Notes: generated by a model not told the origin, from the letters alone. Counted from the first letter of the stretch, positions 41,788 through 50,893 are shown. The stretch is 64,000 bases of DNA from Sporosalibacterium faouarense (GCF_016765695.1 NZ_JAETGO010000034.1:186001-250000); one strand, 5' to 3'. Made by a program: numbers and translations.

Positions 41788-41946
41788 ATGAATAGTGAAC
41801 TAATTACTTACTTAAATTCTAAGTTAGAAATAGCAATTGAAAATAAAGATGACTTTACAACATTATTACTATTATCAAGAGATATTGACGAAGTAATTAA
41901 AGGTATAACTATCCAAAAGAATCATGAATTAGAATGGATGGAATAG
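41788..41946 (+). CDS. Spo0E-like aspartyl-phosphate phosphatase
   Basis: This 52-residue protein has the Spo0E hairpin: ELITYLNSKLEIAIENKDDFTTLLLLSRDIDEVIKGITIQ, where LSRDIDEVI takes the place of the SQELD signature. Such proteins dephosphorylate Spo0A-type regulators and restrain sporulation. ATG has AGGAGG 7 bases upstream. The mltG start codon follows its stop directly, so the two are co-transcribed from a sigma-54 promoter. Confidence 0.7.
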   Translation: MNSELITYLNSKLEIAIENKDDFTTLLLLSRDIDEVIKGITIQKNHELEWME

Positions 41947-42945
41947 ATGAAAAAAATACTTATTAAAAGCGTTATATTAATACTAATATTAATTTCGGCA
42001 CTTAACATTTATAATAAATTTGCTTATACAAATAATACGGAAGAAGTTTTTGTTAATATTGAGTCAGGTTCAAGTTTATCAAGTATATCAGAACAATTAA
42101 AAGAAAATGGAATTATAAACTCAAGAAAGTATTTCATTTTGTATACAAAACTAAAGGGGCTAGAGAATAAAATCCAAGCTGGCAAATTTAGAGTTCCAGC
42201 CAATATAGAGATGAATTTACTTTTAGATAAGCTTCAAAATCCAGAGCAGGAATATATAAAACTTACAATACCAGAAGGATATACTGTTTATCAAATTGCA
42301 AGTTTATTAGAGGATAATAATCTAGTACGAAAGGATAAGTTTGTGAAAATAGCAAAAAAGGGTTCAGATGAATTGCAAATAGAAAATAATTCAGAAGGAA
42401 TTATCTATAGCTTAGAGGGTTATATTTATCCTGACACTTACTATATACCCAAAGGGTTTCAAGAGAAAGAAATTGTAAAGATGACATTAGAAAGATTAGA
42501 TGAATTATTTACTGAGGAATATAAGGAACAAGCTGAATCACTTGAAATGAGTATTCAAGAGGTTATAACTATTGCTTCACTAATAGAGAAAGAAGCGGCA
42601 AACGACCATGAAAGAAAGACTATTTCTGGTGTGATTTATAATAGATTAAAAAGTAATATGCCTCTTCAAATAGATGCAGCAGTCATTTATGGAATAACAA
42701 AGGGTGAGAGTCATATCAATAGACTATTATATAAGGATCTTGAATTTGATTCGTTATATAATACCTATAAATATAAAGGGCTACCACCAGGACCAATAGG
42801 TTCTCCTGGGTTAGCATCTATAGAAGCAGCTTTAAATCCTGAGGCCCATGATTATTTATATTATGTATTAAATAAAAATGGTACAAAGCATATATTTAGC
42901 AAAACATATAAGGAACACCTTAATAATAAAAACTCTAATAATTAA
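41947..42945 (+). CDS. mltG: Endolytic transglycosylase MltG
   Basis: MltG cuts nascent glycan strands in the cell envelope. The 332-residue protein has one N-terminal membrane helix (LIKSVILILILISALNIY), a LysM-like segment (VNIESGSSLSSISEQLKENGII) and the YceG catalytic domain with ASLIEKEAAN (the Glu of IEKEA, near residue 214-216), LQIDAAVIYG, and YNTYKYKGLPPGPIGSPGLASIEAALNP. Only 0 bp separates it from the Spo0E-like gene. As part of a sigma-54 unit it suggests adjustment of cell-wall turnover. Confidence 0.92.
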   Translation: MKKILIKSVILILILISALNIYNKFAYTNNTEEVFVNIESGSSLSSISEQLKENGIINSRKYFILYTKLKGLENKIQAGKFRVPANIEMNLLLDKLQNPEQEYIKLTIPEGYTVYQIASLLEDNNLVRKDKFVKIAKKGSDELQIENNSEGIIYSLEGYIYPDTYYIPKGFQEKEIVKMTLERLDELFTEEYKEQAESLEMSIQEVITIASLIEKEAANDHERKTISGVIYNRLKSNMPLQIDAAVIYGITKGESHINRLLYKDLEFDSLYNTYKYKGLPPGPIGSPGLASIEAALNPEAHDYLYYVLNKNGTKHIFSKTYKEHLNNKNSNN

Positions 42946-43021
42946 CAATAAAGACTTAAAACGACGTGTAACTAGATAGAATAAGTATCAAGATATTATT
43001 TGAGATATCGGAGGTTATTTA

Positions 43022-43642
43022 ATGAATAAAGAAACTGAAAAAATCAAAAAAAGATATGATAGAGTTTCAAAAATTTATGATATTCTTGAACAACCTATGG
43101 AAGCTATGGCATTAAAGAAGTGGAGGCTAGAGGTTGCTAAAGAGTTAAAAGGGAAAGTTTTAGAAGTAGGTGTAGGAACAGGTAAAAATATACCCTATTA
43201 TCCTGATGATGCTATCATAACAGGAATTGATTTTAGTTATAGAATGCTTGCTAAAGCAATAGTAAAGACAAAGAAACTCAATAAGAATGTAGAGTTAATT
43301 CAGATGGATGCACAAAATATGAGCTTCGATGATAATACATTTGACATAGTGTTTACAACATGTGTATTTTGCTCTGTACCCGACCCTATAAAAGGACTAG
43401 AGGAGATAAGGCGTGTATGTAGACCTAACGGAAAAATAATAATGATTGAACATGTAAGAAGTGATAACAAAGTACTAGGTCTAGTTATGGATTTGTTTAA
43501 TCCACTAACTGTAAACCTATATGGTGCAAATATTAATAGGCGAACAGTAGAGAATGTTAAGAGGGCAGGTTTTACAAATGTTGAAGTAACTAATTTAACT
43601 AGTGATATTGTAAAGAAAATAGTGATATATAATGTGAAATGA
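43022..43642 (+). CDS. Class I SAM-dependent methyltransferase
   Basis: This 206-residue enzyme has the SAM-binding motif VLEVGVGTGKNIPYYPDD, GIDFSYRMLAKA, then QMDAQNMSFDDNTFDIVFTTCVFCSVPDPIKGLEEIRRVCRPNGKIIMIEH. The order matches UbiE/phospholipid N-methyltransferase-like enzymes, so a lipid or quinone substrate is possible. ATG has GGAGG upstream at 8-9 bases. It is 76 bp after mltG and could share its transcript or have its own promoter. Confidence 0.85.
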   Translation: MNKETEKIKKRYDRVSKIYDILEQPMEAMALKKWRLEVAKELKGKVLEVGVGTGKNIPYYPDDAIITGIDFSYRMLAKAIVKTKKLNKNVELIQMDAQNMSFDDNTFDIVFTTCVFCSVPDPIKGLEEIRRVCRPNGKIIMIEHVRSDNKVLGLVMDLFNPLTVNLYGANINRRTVENVKRAGFTNVEVTNLTSDIVKKIVIYNVK

Positions 43643-43977
43643 ATTTGTCCATATGACATATAAACTAGAAGAAAACTATATATTAAGTTGTATCTAATAT
43701 ATACTGCTCTTATAACAATAGAGAATAATGTTAACTCCATAATATGATATTAAATGAATACTATTCTGAATAGAAATGAATATAGTTAGATGTGTTAAGA
43801 GGCTGTCTTTTTACAAGGCAGTTTTTTTATGCATATTAGTAAAGAATTTTAGAAGATTATATTTTAAATAAAATGTCAGATAAAACTTATAGATGTATTA
43901 AATAGAACAGAAATGTAAAATATGATACATTTTCATAACAATATCAAGAAAGTTTATTTGAATATAGTAGAAATTCA
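43643..43977. other. Intergenic region before the LysM-M23 gene
   Basis: Contains a terminator-like hairpin at 43802-43829 (CTGTC/GGCAG stem and a T-run) and an AATGTA/TACATT palindrome at 43915-43935. The palindrome is about 50 bases before the sigma-54 promoter, where an activator could bind. Confidence 0.5.
43802..43829 (+). terminator. Terminator after the methyltransferase
   Basis: A short GGCTGTC/GGCAGTT-type stem around TTTTTACAA is followed by seven T. Confidence 0.65.
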
Positions 43978-43994
43978 ATGGCATGAATATTGCG
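43978..43994 (+). promoter_or_regulatory. Sigma-54 promoter for the LysM-G5-M23 protein
   Basis: ATGGCATGAATATTGCG has GG at 43980 and GC at 43992, 109 bases before the GTG start. Confidence 0.83.
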
Positions 43995-44101
43995 TATATT
44001 TTAATCAGTCACTTTAAAGAATTAATGGGAAGGGGGATATTAATAATATCAATTTAATGGACTAAATTGTAATTACATATATTATGTAAGGGGGAAACAA
44101 A

Positions 44102-45439
44102 GTGAGAAAACTTATCAAGCCAAATTATAAAGCGTTTATAATTGCTTGTATTGCTATAGTAGCAATACTTTTTGCTACCTATTCATTTAACATAGGATAT
44201 GCTATTAAGATAGATAATCAAGTTGTTGGGATAGTAAACAATAAAAATGATGTTGCTAATTTAAAAAAAGATATTAATGAAAAGTTAGAAGCTAAACTAG
44301 ATAGGAATGTTGACATACCACAAAATATAACTTATGAAAGAGTATTTAAAATAGGAGAAGAAATATTATCAAAAGATAAAATGATAACAAAGATAGAGGA
44401 AAGTATTGACTTTAGTATAGAGGCTTACATATTAACTATAGATGGAAAAGACTTTGCTGTATTAGGTAATAAAGAACAAATAGAAGACTTACTAAATAAT
44501 ATTAAACTTAAATATATTAATAAAGAAGTTATCGATATAAATGAAATAGGATTTGTTGAAGATATTGAGATTAAAAAAGCATATGTTAATTCTAATATGA
44601 TACAAAATATAGAAGAAGTCAAAAGCCGAATAGAAATACCATTAAAGCAAGTCAAAACATATGAAATTAAAAAAGGTGATACTATCTGGGATATAGCTAT
44701 GAAACATGAAATAGATACACGTGAAATAGAAAGATTAAATCCAAATATCAACATTGATAATATACAAATTGGACAAGCTATAAATCTAACTTTTCCTAGA
44801 TCAGTACTTAATGTTAGAATCATCAAGGAGCACCAATACGAAGAAAAAATACCTTATGAAACAACTTATGAGGAAAGTAGTGAACTATATGAAGATGATG
44901 TTAAAGTTAAAATAAGAGGAAAAGAAGGGAAAAAAGAAGTCATATCTGAAATAGTTTATATCAATGGAATAGAAGAAAATAGACAGATTATTAATGAAAA
45001 GATACTAGAAGAACCTAAAACAGAGGTATTCTTAAAGGGTACAAAAGAAAGGCCAGAAACTTTAGCCTATGGTAATTTTATGCCACCAAGCAGAGGAAAA
45101 TTAACCTCAAGATTTGGGCCAAGATGGGGAAGAACACATACTGGAATAGATATAGGGGTACCAATAGGAACGCCAAATAAAGCAGCAGATGGAGGAAAGG
45201 TTATATTTGCAGGTTGGAAAGGAAGCTATGGGGAGTTAGTTATTATTGATCACGAAAATGGTTATCAAACTTACTATGGCCATAATAGTGTTATAAAGGT
45301 AAAAGAAGGTGAACTAGTTTATAGGGGACAAGTTATTGCATTATCTGGTGCAACTGGAAGAGTTACAGGACCTAACTTGCATTTTGAGGTTAGAAAAAAT
45401 GGTCAACCCGTAGATCCTCTTAAGTTTATTAAGTATTAG
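44102..45439 (+). CDS. LysM-G5-M23 cell-wall protein
   Basis: The protein (445 residues) has an N-terminal membrane helix (AFIIACIAIVAILFATYSF), a helical part, a LysM domain (TYEIKKGDTIWDIAMKHEIDTREIERLNPNI), a G5-type domain and a C-terminal M23 peptidase domain. Zinc ligands His 346, Asp 350 (HTGID) and His 427 are present, as is His 394 (YYGHN). The first His of the HxH motif is Asn 425 (GPNLHFE). That residue is catalytic in lysostaphin-like enzymes, so activity may be low or absent. GTG 44102 follows GGGGGAAACAAA. It is a single gene under a sigma-54 promoter. Confidence 0.85.
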   Translation: MRKLIKPNYKAFIIACIAIVAILFATYSFNIGYAIKIDNQVVGIVNNKNDVANLKKDINEKLEAKLDRNVDIPQNITYERVFKIGEEILSKDKMITKIEESIDFSIEAYILTIDGKDFAVLGNKEQIEDLLNNIKLKYINKEVIDINEIGFVEDIEIKKAYVNSNMIQNIEEVKSRIEIPLKQVKTYEIKKGDTIWDIAMKHEIDTREIERLNPNINIDNIQIGQAINLTFPRSVLNVRIIKEHQYEEKIPYETTYEESSELYEDDVKVKIRGKEGKKEVISEIVYINGIEENRQIINEKILEEPKTEVFLKGTKERPETLAYGNFMPPSRGKLTSRFGPRWGRTHTGIDIGVPIGTPNKAADGGKVIFAGWKGSYGELVIIDHENGYQTYYGHNSVIKVKEGELVYRGQVIALSGATGRVTGPNLHFEVRKNGQPVDPLKFIKY

Positions 45440-45612
45440 AATTTTATCTCACGTCCCTATTATTTTGAAGTCAGATATTACTGGTAATTAAAGTGAAGTG
45501 TATATTTGGTCAATAGATTTTATTGTGTTTTAAATAACACAAGTAGTGTAGAATATAACTCATTTATACAAATCAAAACTAAAAGTAAATACCTATAAAC
45601 ACTGAAAATATA

Positions 45613-45629
45613 ATGGCACGATTATTGCT
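45613..45629 (+). promoter_or_regulatory. Sigma-54 promoter, best consensus match
   Basis: ATGGCACGATTATTGCT reproduces the TGGCACG-N4-TTGCW consensus exactly. GG is at 45615 and GC at 45627, 38 bases before ATG. Confidence 0.92.
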
Positions 45630-45665
45630 TTATAAATTAAGTATAAATTTTTAGGAGGTGCGAGA

Positions 45666-45833
45666 ATGGGTTGTTGCGGTGGTGGACACAAACATTATCA
45701 GAAAATGGATGAGCAAGAAAAACTTCGAATGCAGAAAAACAAGGAGCAATCTGAGGATGTAAAAGCTCCGAATTTAATGCCAATACTTGCTTTTGTATTA
45801 GTTGCAGGCGTAGCATTTTATTTCCTTAGGTAA
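45666..45833 (+). CDS. Small membrane protein with MGCCGGGH start
   Basis: This 55-residue protein begins MGCCGGGHKHY, a cluster of Cys and His, followed by a charged helix and one C-terminal membrane helix (MPILAFVLVAGVAFYFL). The strong GGAGGTG site and the best sigma-54 promoter in the window make translation very likely. The Cys/Gly/His start resembles metal-binding heads of other small proteins here, such as the one at 4194. No family is recognised. It is followed by a strong terminator, so most transcripts end after it. Confidence 0.72.
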   Translation: MGCCGGGHKHYQKMDEQEKLRMQKNKEQSEDVKAPNLMPILAFVLVAGVAFYFLR

Positions 45834-45859
45834 AAGAATAGGACTCATCCTATTCTTTT
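45832..45859 (+). terminator. Terminator after the CCGGGH gene
   Basis: A perfect 12-bp stem (AAAAGAATAGGA and complement) around CTCA, overlapping the stop codon and ending in TTTT. Confidence 0.85.
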
Positions 45860-45942
45860 CAATACCTAGTTTAAATAAGGAAATAGACTATATCGGGAAA
45901 TTATTAGATTAAAGTAATTATATAGATGATAAGGTGGATAGT

Positions 45943-46548
45943 ATGAAAAAAATAGTAATTATTATACTAAGTATATTAGTAATATCAATAGGTGCATATA
46001 TATTCTTTGAAAGTGATGTTGGAATATCCTCAGATAATCAAGATTTCATAATAGAGAACGATAAAAGCGTTGAAAAAGAAGATTATAGTAATAAGAAAGA
46101 AATAGTAGAGACACCTCAAGAAAATAAAGATATAAAAGAAATACCAGAAGATGAATTGGAAAAGTATATAAGATATAGTAGTCAAGGACCTATAGATATA
46201 GGAATTTTGTATAAGAATGTAATTGAACCTAATGATGAATATTTAATATTTGAAATGATGCTTAACAATCATTCTATTGATGTAAGTAATATTGATTATT
46301 CTAAGTTTGTAAGTCTCAGAAATGATAAAGGATTAGTAATTAAAGAAGGTTTTGAATGGGACGTCTTCGAAGGTAGCGGACACCATGTATTTGGAAGCTT
46401 AAAAATACCAAAGCAATATGAAGGTGAAAATATTATTGATGATACAACTGAGTATATTGAATTAGAGCTAAAAGGCTTTGAAGATACTATAAAAAGTGAA
46501 AAAAGTAAATTCCTTTGGAAAAAAGAAGTTCTAAGACCTTTTAAATAA
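45943..46548 (+). CDS. Unknown membrane-anchored protein
   Basis: The protein (201 residues) has an N-terminal signal or anchor helix (KKIVIIILSILVISIGAYIFF), an acidic linker (EKEDYSNKKEIVETPQENKDIKEIPEDELEKYI), and a beta-rich domain with NHSIDVSNIDYSKFVSLRNDKGLVIKEGFEWDVFEGSGHHVFGSLKIP. Its C-terminal part looks like an Ig-like or DUF4352-type fold but I cannot name the family. ATG 45943 has AAGGTGG 6 bases upstream. It runs with the beta-propeller and ICMT-like genes that follow. Confidence 0.6.
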   Translation: MKKIVIIILSILVISIGAYIFFESDVGISSDNQDFIIENDKSVEKEDYSNKKEIVETPQENKDIKEIPEDELEKYIRYSSQGPIDIGILYKNVIEPNDEYLIFEMMLNNHSIDVSNIDYSKFVSLRNDKGLVIKEGFEWDVFEGSGHHVFGSLKIPKQYEGENIIDDTTEYIELELKGFEDTIKSEKSKFLWKKEVLRPFK

Positions 46549-46562
46549 CAAAAGGATAGGTG

Positions 46563-47585
46563 ATGATAATGATGAGAAAAAGAAAGTTAATAATATCAGG
46601 GCTTTTAGTAGTTCTAATATTAAGTGGATTATATATATACAAAACTGGTAATGTTACAACAGATGCAAGTAAGAACAATTATTTAGCATATATACCTAAT
46701 GTAGATGATGGTACTGTGTCTATTATAGACACTTCAAATCAGACTATAGTGGATGAGATTAAAGTAGGTGAGTCCGTATCCCATGGAATAGCAATAACTC
46801 CAGATAATCTAAAATTATATACAGGAGATTTAGATGATGGTAAAGTTTTTGTATATGATATAAAAGAGAAAAAAGTTATTAAAACTATAGAAACTAACAA
46901 AAGAATACATGGTATTGATATCTCACCTGACGGTAAATATGTACTCTTGGCTAGCGGAGCATTAGAAGTTGATGATAAATATAATTATATTCAATACATT
47001 GATACTGAAATTGATGAAGTTACTAAAACAATAAAATCTGATGCCAAAAGTCCTGCACATATAGATTTCACAAAAGATAGTAAATATGCATATGTTGCAA
47101 ATGTTATGTCAAATGATATTTCTATAATTGATATTAAAAAAGGAGAGATTATTGACTCAATAAAAGTAGGAATTATGCCTAATGAAGTAGAACCTTCTCC
47201 TGATGATAAGTTTGTTTATGTAGCTAATGTGCAGGAAGGAAGTATTTCTGTAGTTGATATGGCAGTAAAAAAAGAAATAGATAAGATTAAAGTAAGTCCA
47301 GGAACCCATGGAGTAGCGGTTACAAGTGATGGTAAGTATGTATGGACTACTAATAGATTTGGTAAAATTGTAGCAATTATTGATGCCAATAAAAGAGAAG
47401 TAATTAAGACTATTGAATTAAAAGGAGAGCCTAATCACGTGTCAATATCTCCAAATGGACAGTATGCATATGTTACTGATTTAGAATCTAACAAACTAAT
47501 TATATTTGATACTAAAACTTATAAAGTGATAAATGAGTTAGAAATAGGCAAGCAACCTCATGAAATAGATTTTGCTAAAATATAG
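46563..47585 (+). CDS. Membrane-anchored beta-propeller (YVTN-type) protein
   Basis: This protein of about 340 residues has one N-terminal membrane helix and then repeats of the YVTN type: NVDDGTVSIIDTSNQTIVDEIKVGESVSHGIAITPD, YIQYIDTEIDEVTKTIKSDAKSPAHIDFTKD, YVANVMSNDISIIDIKKGEIIDSIKVGIMPNEVEPSPD and more, about seven blades. It probably acts as an extracellular binding scaffold. Several starts are possible (GTG 46560, ATG 46563, 46569, 46572) after AGGATAGG; I use 46563. It lies 12 bp or so after the preceding gene. Confidence 0.8.
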   Translation: MIMMRKRKLIISGLLVVLILSGLYIYKTGNVTTDASKNNYLAYIPNVDDGTVSIIDTSNQTIVDEIKVGESVSHGIAITPDNLKLYTGDLDDGKVFVYDIKEKKVIKTIETNKRIHGIDISPDGKYVLLASGALEVDDKYNYIQYIDTEIDEVTKTIKSDAKSPAHIDFTKDSKYAYVANVMSNDISIIDIKKGEIIDSIKVGIMPNEVEPSPDDKFVYVANVQEGSISVVDMAVKKEIDKIKVSPGTHGVAVTSDGKYVWTTNRFGKIVAIIDANKREVIKTIELKGEPNHVSISPNGQYAYVTDLESNKLIIFDTKTYKVINELEIGKQPHEIDFAKI

Positions 47586-47619
47586 TTTTGGTAAAAAATA
47601 AAGAAAGAGGGGGGCATAT

Positions 47620-48297
47620 ATGTCATATTTAGACCAATACGCTTATGGACTTTGGGGTAGAGTATTAGTTAATATAGTATTCCTTGTAGGTTTTACTTAC
47701 TATATATTTAAACCTCAGGCTAAGAGAGAATGGAGATCAATGGGAGCTTATGCTGCATTTGCAGTAGCCTTATTTACAGAAATGTATGGTTTTCCACTTA
47801 CTATATATTTTCTGACATCAGTACTTGGAAATAACTATCCTGTACTTGATCCATTTACCCATGTAAATGGACATTTATGGGTAGTATTAGCAGGTGGATC
47901 AAAGGTTTTGTTTTCAATAATACATCCATTAAGTAATTTAATAATAATGTTAGGACTACTTGTTATACACATGGGTTGGAAAGGGATTCATAGTGGTAAG
48001 GGCGAGTTGGTTACCACTGGGATATATAAATATATAAGACATCCCCAATACACTGGATTTATGTTAATAATAACTGGATTTCTAATTCAATGGCCGACTA
48101 TTATTACACTAATAATGGCACCAATTCTATTTATTATCTATATTAGATTAGCTAAGAAAGAAGAAGAATTAATGATTAAGACCTTTGATGAAGAGTATAT
48201 CAAATTCAAAGAAGAAGTTCCTGCATTTATCCCTAATAGAAGGATAAGATTAAAAGATTTCTTTAAAAGAAAATCACAACAAAGTATAGAGGAATAA
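47620..48297 (+). CDS. Isoprenylcysteine-carboxylmethyltransferase-like membrane methyltransferase
   Basis: This 225-residue membrane protein has about five helices and the C-terminal PEMT/ICMT signature: GELVTTGIYKYIRHPQYTGFMLIITGFLIQWPT..., then KKEEELMIKTFDEEYIKFKEEVPAFIPN. This family methylates lipids, quinones or protein ends in the membrane; the bacterial substrate is unclear. AGAGGGGGG lies 8 bases before ATG. It ends the operon at a hairpin and immediately precedes the IS66 insertion. Confidence 0.85.
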   Translation: MSYLDQYAYGLWGRVLVNIVFLVGFTYYIFKPQAKREWRSMGAYAAFAVALFTEMYGFPLTIYFLTSVLGNNYPVLDPFTHVNGHLWVVLAGGSKVLFSIIHPLSNLIIMLGLLVIHMGWKGIHSGKGELVTTGIYKYIRHPQYTGFMLIITGFLIQWPTIITLIMAPILFIIYIRLAKKEEELMIKTFDEEYIKFKEEVPAFIPNRRIRLKDFFKRKSQQSIEE

Positions 48298-48302
48298 TTA
48301 TA

Positions 48303-48342
48303 ACAGCTTAGCTATTAGAGAATTAACTAGATGCTAAGCTGT
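48303..48342 (+). terminator. Terminator after ICMT-like gene
   Basis: ACAGCTTAGC and its exact complement form a 10-bp stem; a 20-base loop and ATTTATTA follow, 6 bp after the stop codon. Confidence 0.75.
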
Positions 48343-48490
48343 ATTTATTAAATAGGACTAATAAACGTAAGCGTACAATAATAGATGGATTCCCTAATGA
48401 ACATTCAAATGAGACAATAAAAAAATAGTAACACTTTGAAAGTAATTACACGTGTTACAAACACTTTAAAAGTCTCAGGAGGAATGTCAT

Positions 48491-48853
48491 ATGGATATGA
48501 GAGAGGTAAATCATCAAGTAAGAATTCAAGAATGGCGACAAATAATCTCAGAGTGCAGAAACAGTGGAAAGCCCGTAAGAGAGTGGTGTGCAGAAAACTC
48601 CATCAAGGCAAGTAGATATTACTACTGGTTAAGGGTAATCCGCAATGAATCATTAGTACTCATGCAAAGAGATTCTCAAATAGCACAATCATCCTTTGCT
48701 GCAGTCATGGTAAAAGAAACAGAGGCACTATCAGTAAAAAGTAATGACACATGTGCAGTAGTAAAAGGGAGAAATTTTTCTGTAGAAATAAAAAATGGAG
48801 CCAATATCGAAACCTTAGAAAACACCCTACGGGTATTAAACAATCTATGTTAA
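48491..48853 (+). CDS. tnpA: IS66 TnpA accessory protein
   Basis: This 120-residue protein has the IS66 TnpA helix-turn-helix (RIQEWRQIISECRNSGKPVREWCAENSIKASRYYYWLR). It is accessory to transposition and has no catalytic site. ATG follows AGGAGG (GTCTCAGGAGGAATGTCAT). It overlaps tnpB by 7 bases. Confidence 0.9.
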   Translation: MDMREVNHQVRIQEWRQIISECRNSGKPVREWCAENSIKASRYYYWLRVIRNESLVLMQRDSQIAQSSFAAVMVKETEALSVKSNDTCAVVKGRNFSVEIKNGANIETLENTLRVLNNLC

Positions 48854-49203
48854 CAGAGTTGAGTGGATTCGTTCATGTTTATGTAGCATGTGGTCACACA
48901 GACATGAGAAAATCAATAGACGGCTTAGCAGCCATTGTCACTCAAAATTTCAAGCTAGACCCCTTTGATAAAAGTCTGTTCCTATTCTGCGGAAGAAGGC
49001 GGGACAGAATAAAGGGTCTTCTTTGGGAAGGGGATGGATTTCTCCTTCTATACAAGCGTTTAGAAGGAGGGAGCTTCAACTGGCCCAAAAATCCACAGGA
49101 AGTAATAAAGTTAACGCCCCAGCAATATCGATGGCTTATGGAGGGACTATCAATTCACCAGAAAAACACCATCCCAAAGCTTGATAAAAAAAGATTAATT
49201 TAA
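48847..49203 (+). CDS. tnpB: IS66 TnpB accessory protein
   Basis: This 118-residue protein has the IS66 Orf2 signature: HVYVACGHTDMRKSIDGLAAIV, FCGRRRDRIKGLLWEGDGFLLLYKRLEGG and the TPQQYRWLMEGL end. I start at ATG 48847, inside the end of tnpA, the usual coupling; an upstream in-frame start is not needed. It assists TnpC. Confidence 0.9.
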   Translation: MLTELSGFVHVYVACGHTDMRKSIDGLAAIVTQNFKLDPFDKSLFLFCGRRRDRIKGLLWEGDGFLLLYKRLEGGSFNWPKNPQEVIKLTPQQYRWLMEGLSIHQKNTIPKLDKKRLI

Positions 49204-49315
49204 GTGCTCAAAAGCGTTGAAAAACAGCGTATTTTGAGTTCTTTTTTATAGCTTTCAAAGACAAAAAATGGTATAATTAAAGGAGATAAAAACACTGAAA
49301 GAAGGCTGAATTTAG

Positions 49316-50893
49316 GTGACTGAAAGCTCAATAATAAAAACACTTCAAAATACAATTGAATCACAAAATAAGATAATAGAAGACTTAAGAAAAGAGCTTC
49401 AGAGAGCCAATGAGAATGTAGAATTGCTACTAAAGAAGCTTTACGGCAGAAAGACTGAAAAAACATCTGTAATTGATGGTCAACTTGTAATTGAAGAAGT
49501 TGCCATGGGATTATTTAATGAAGCAGAAGCAAACGAAGACCCAACAGTACTAGAGCCCGTACCCTTTGAAGAACCCATAAAAAGAACCCGTGCAGGGTAT
49601 AAGAGAAAAAAAGCCTTTAAAGACCTTCCTCAGCAGGATCAAGTATTCAAGCTAGAAGAATCTCAACGAAACTGTCCCTCCTGCGGAGCAGGACTATCGG
49701 AAGCAGGGAAAAAATTCTTGCGCTCTGAAATCAAGTATATCCCAGCAGAAATCAGTATAGTAAACATATATCAGGAGACCTACGAATGCAGAAGTTGTAA
49801 AAAAGAAGGTCGCCCATCTATATTTAATCCATACACTCCTGAACCAGTATTACAACACTCCTATGCAACGGCATCAAGTGTAGCCTGGTCAATGTATCAA
49901 AAATTCGTACAGGCAGTTCCCCTATATAGGCAGGAAAAAGATTGGAAGCAAATGGGCTTTCCAATAAGCAGGTCAACTCTCTCAAATTGGATACTAAAGA
50001 CATCAGAAGAATGGTTAGAGCCCGTAGTAAAGAGGCTTCATGAAGAACTTCTAAAAGAAAAGTATCTTCATTCAGATGAGACTCCTGTACAAGTATTAAA
50101 TGAGCCTGGGAAGAAGAATACCACAAAGTCATACATGTGGGTATATGCCACATCTAAGGGGGCAAATAACCCAATAAGAATTTTCCAGTATGAAACCGGA
50201 AGAGCCGGTGATAATGCAAGGGAATTTCTTAAAGGATTTGATGGATATCTTCATACAGATGCATATTCAGGATATGGAAAAGTCAAAGACATCAAGCACT
50301 GCTTATGTTGGGCTCATGTCCGAAGGTATTTTGTGGACGCAAGTCCAAAAGATATGAAGAGTCTAGAGGCAACCCTTGCAGCAACAGGAATTGCATACTG
50401 CAATCAGCTATTTGATTGGGAGAGAAAATTTAAAGAACTTACTCCTAAAGAGCGAAAAGAGCAGCGTCTAAAAAATGAAAAACCAGTATTAGATGCCTTT
50501 TGGTCGTGGGCAGAAAAAACAAAAAAAGAAGTACTCCCAAAATCTAAGATAGGAGTAGCTCTTCAATATGCAATCAATCACAAAGAAAAGCTAGAAACCT
50601 ATCTAGAAGATGGAAGCTGTGTAATATCAAACAACATAGCGGAAAACAGCATCAAACCATTCACAGTTGGAAGAAAGAATTGGGAGTTTTGCGGTAGCCC
50701 GCAAGGGGCAAAAGCTAGTGCCTGTGTCTATTCCCTGGTTGAAACAGCAAAGGCAAATGGGCTAAATCCTTATAAGTATTTAGAATTTATGTTATCAAGG
50801 CTACCAGGGTCAAATTTTAAAACCAATCCAAAAGTTCTGGACTTAATGCTTCCTTGGGATTCATTAGTTCAAAAGATATGTAAAGATAACTAA
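49316..50893 (+). CDS. tnpC: IS66 TnpC transposase
   Basis: This is the DDE transposase, 525 residues. It has an N-terminal leucine-rich coiled coil (IIKTLQNTIESQNKIIEDLRKELQRANENVELLLKKLYG), a zinc-finger (CPSCGAG, CRSC), and the catalytic domain: LHSDETPVQVL, HTDAYSGYG and later SNNIAENSIKPFTVGRKNW with the Glu. GTG 49316 follows AGG. The reading frame is intact. Confidence 0.92.
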   Translation: MTESSIIKTLQNTIESQNKIIEDLRKELQRANENVELLLKKLYGRKTEKTSVIDGQLVIEEVAMGLFNEAEANEDPTVLEPVPFEEPIKRTRAGYKRKKAFKDLPQQDQVFKLEESQRNCPSCGAGLSEAGKKFLRSEIKYIPAEISIVNIYQETYECRSCKKEGRPSIFNPYTPEPVLQHSYATASSVAWSMYQKFVQAVPLYRQEKDWKQMGFPISRSTLSNWILKTSEEWLEPVVKRLHEELLKEKYLHSDETPVQVLNEPGKKNTTKSYMWVYATSKGANNPIRIFQYETGRAGDNAREFLKGFDGYLHTDAYSGYGKVKDIKHCLCWAHVRRYFVDASPKDMKSLEATLAATGIAYCNQLFDWERKFKELTPKERKEQRLKNEKPVLDAFWSWAEKTKKEVLPKSKIGVALQYAINHKEKLETYLEDGSCVISNNIAENSIKPFTVGRKNWEFCGSPQGAKASACVYSLVETAKANGLNPYKYLEFMLSRLPGSNFKTNPKVLDLMLPWDSLVQKICKDN

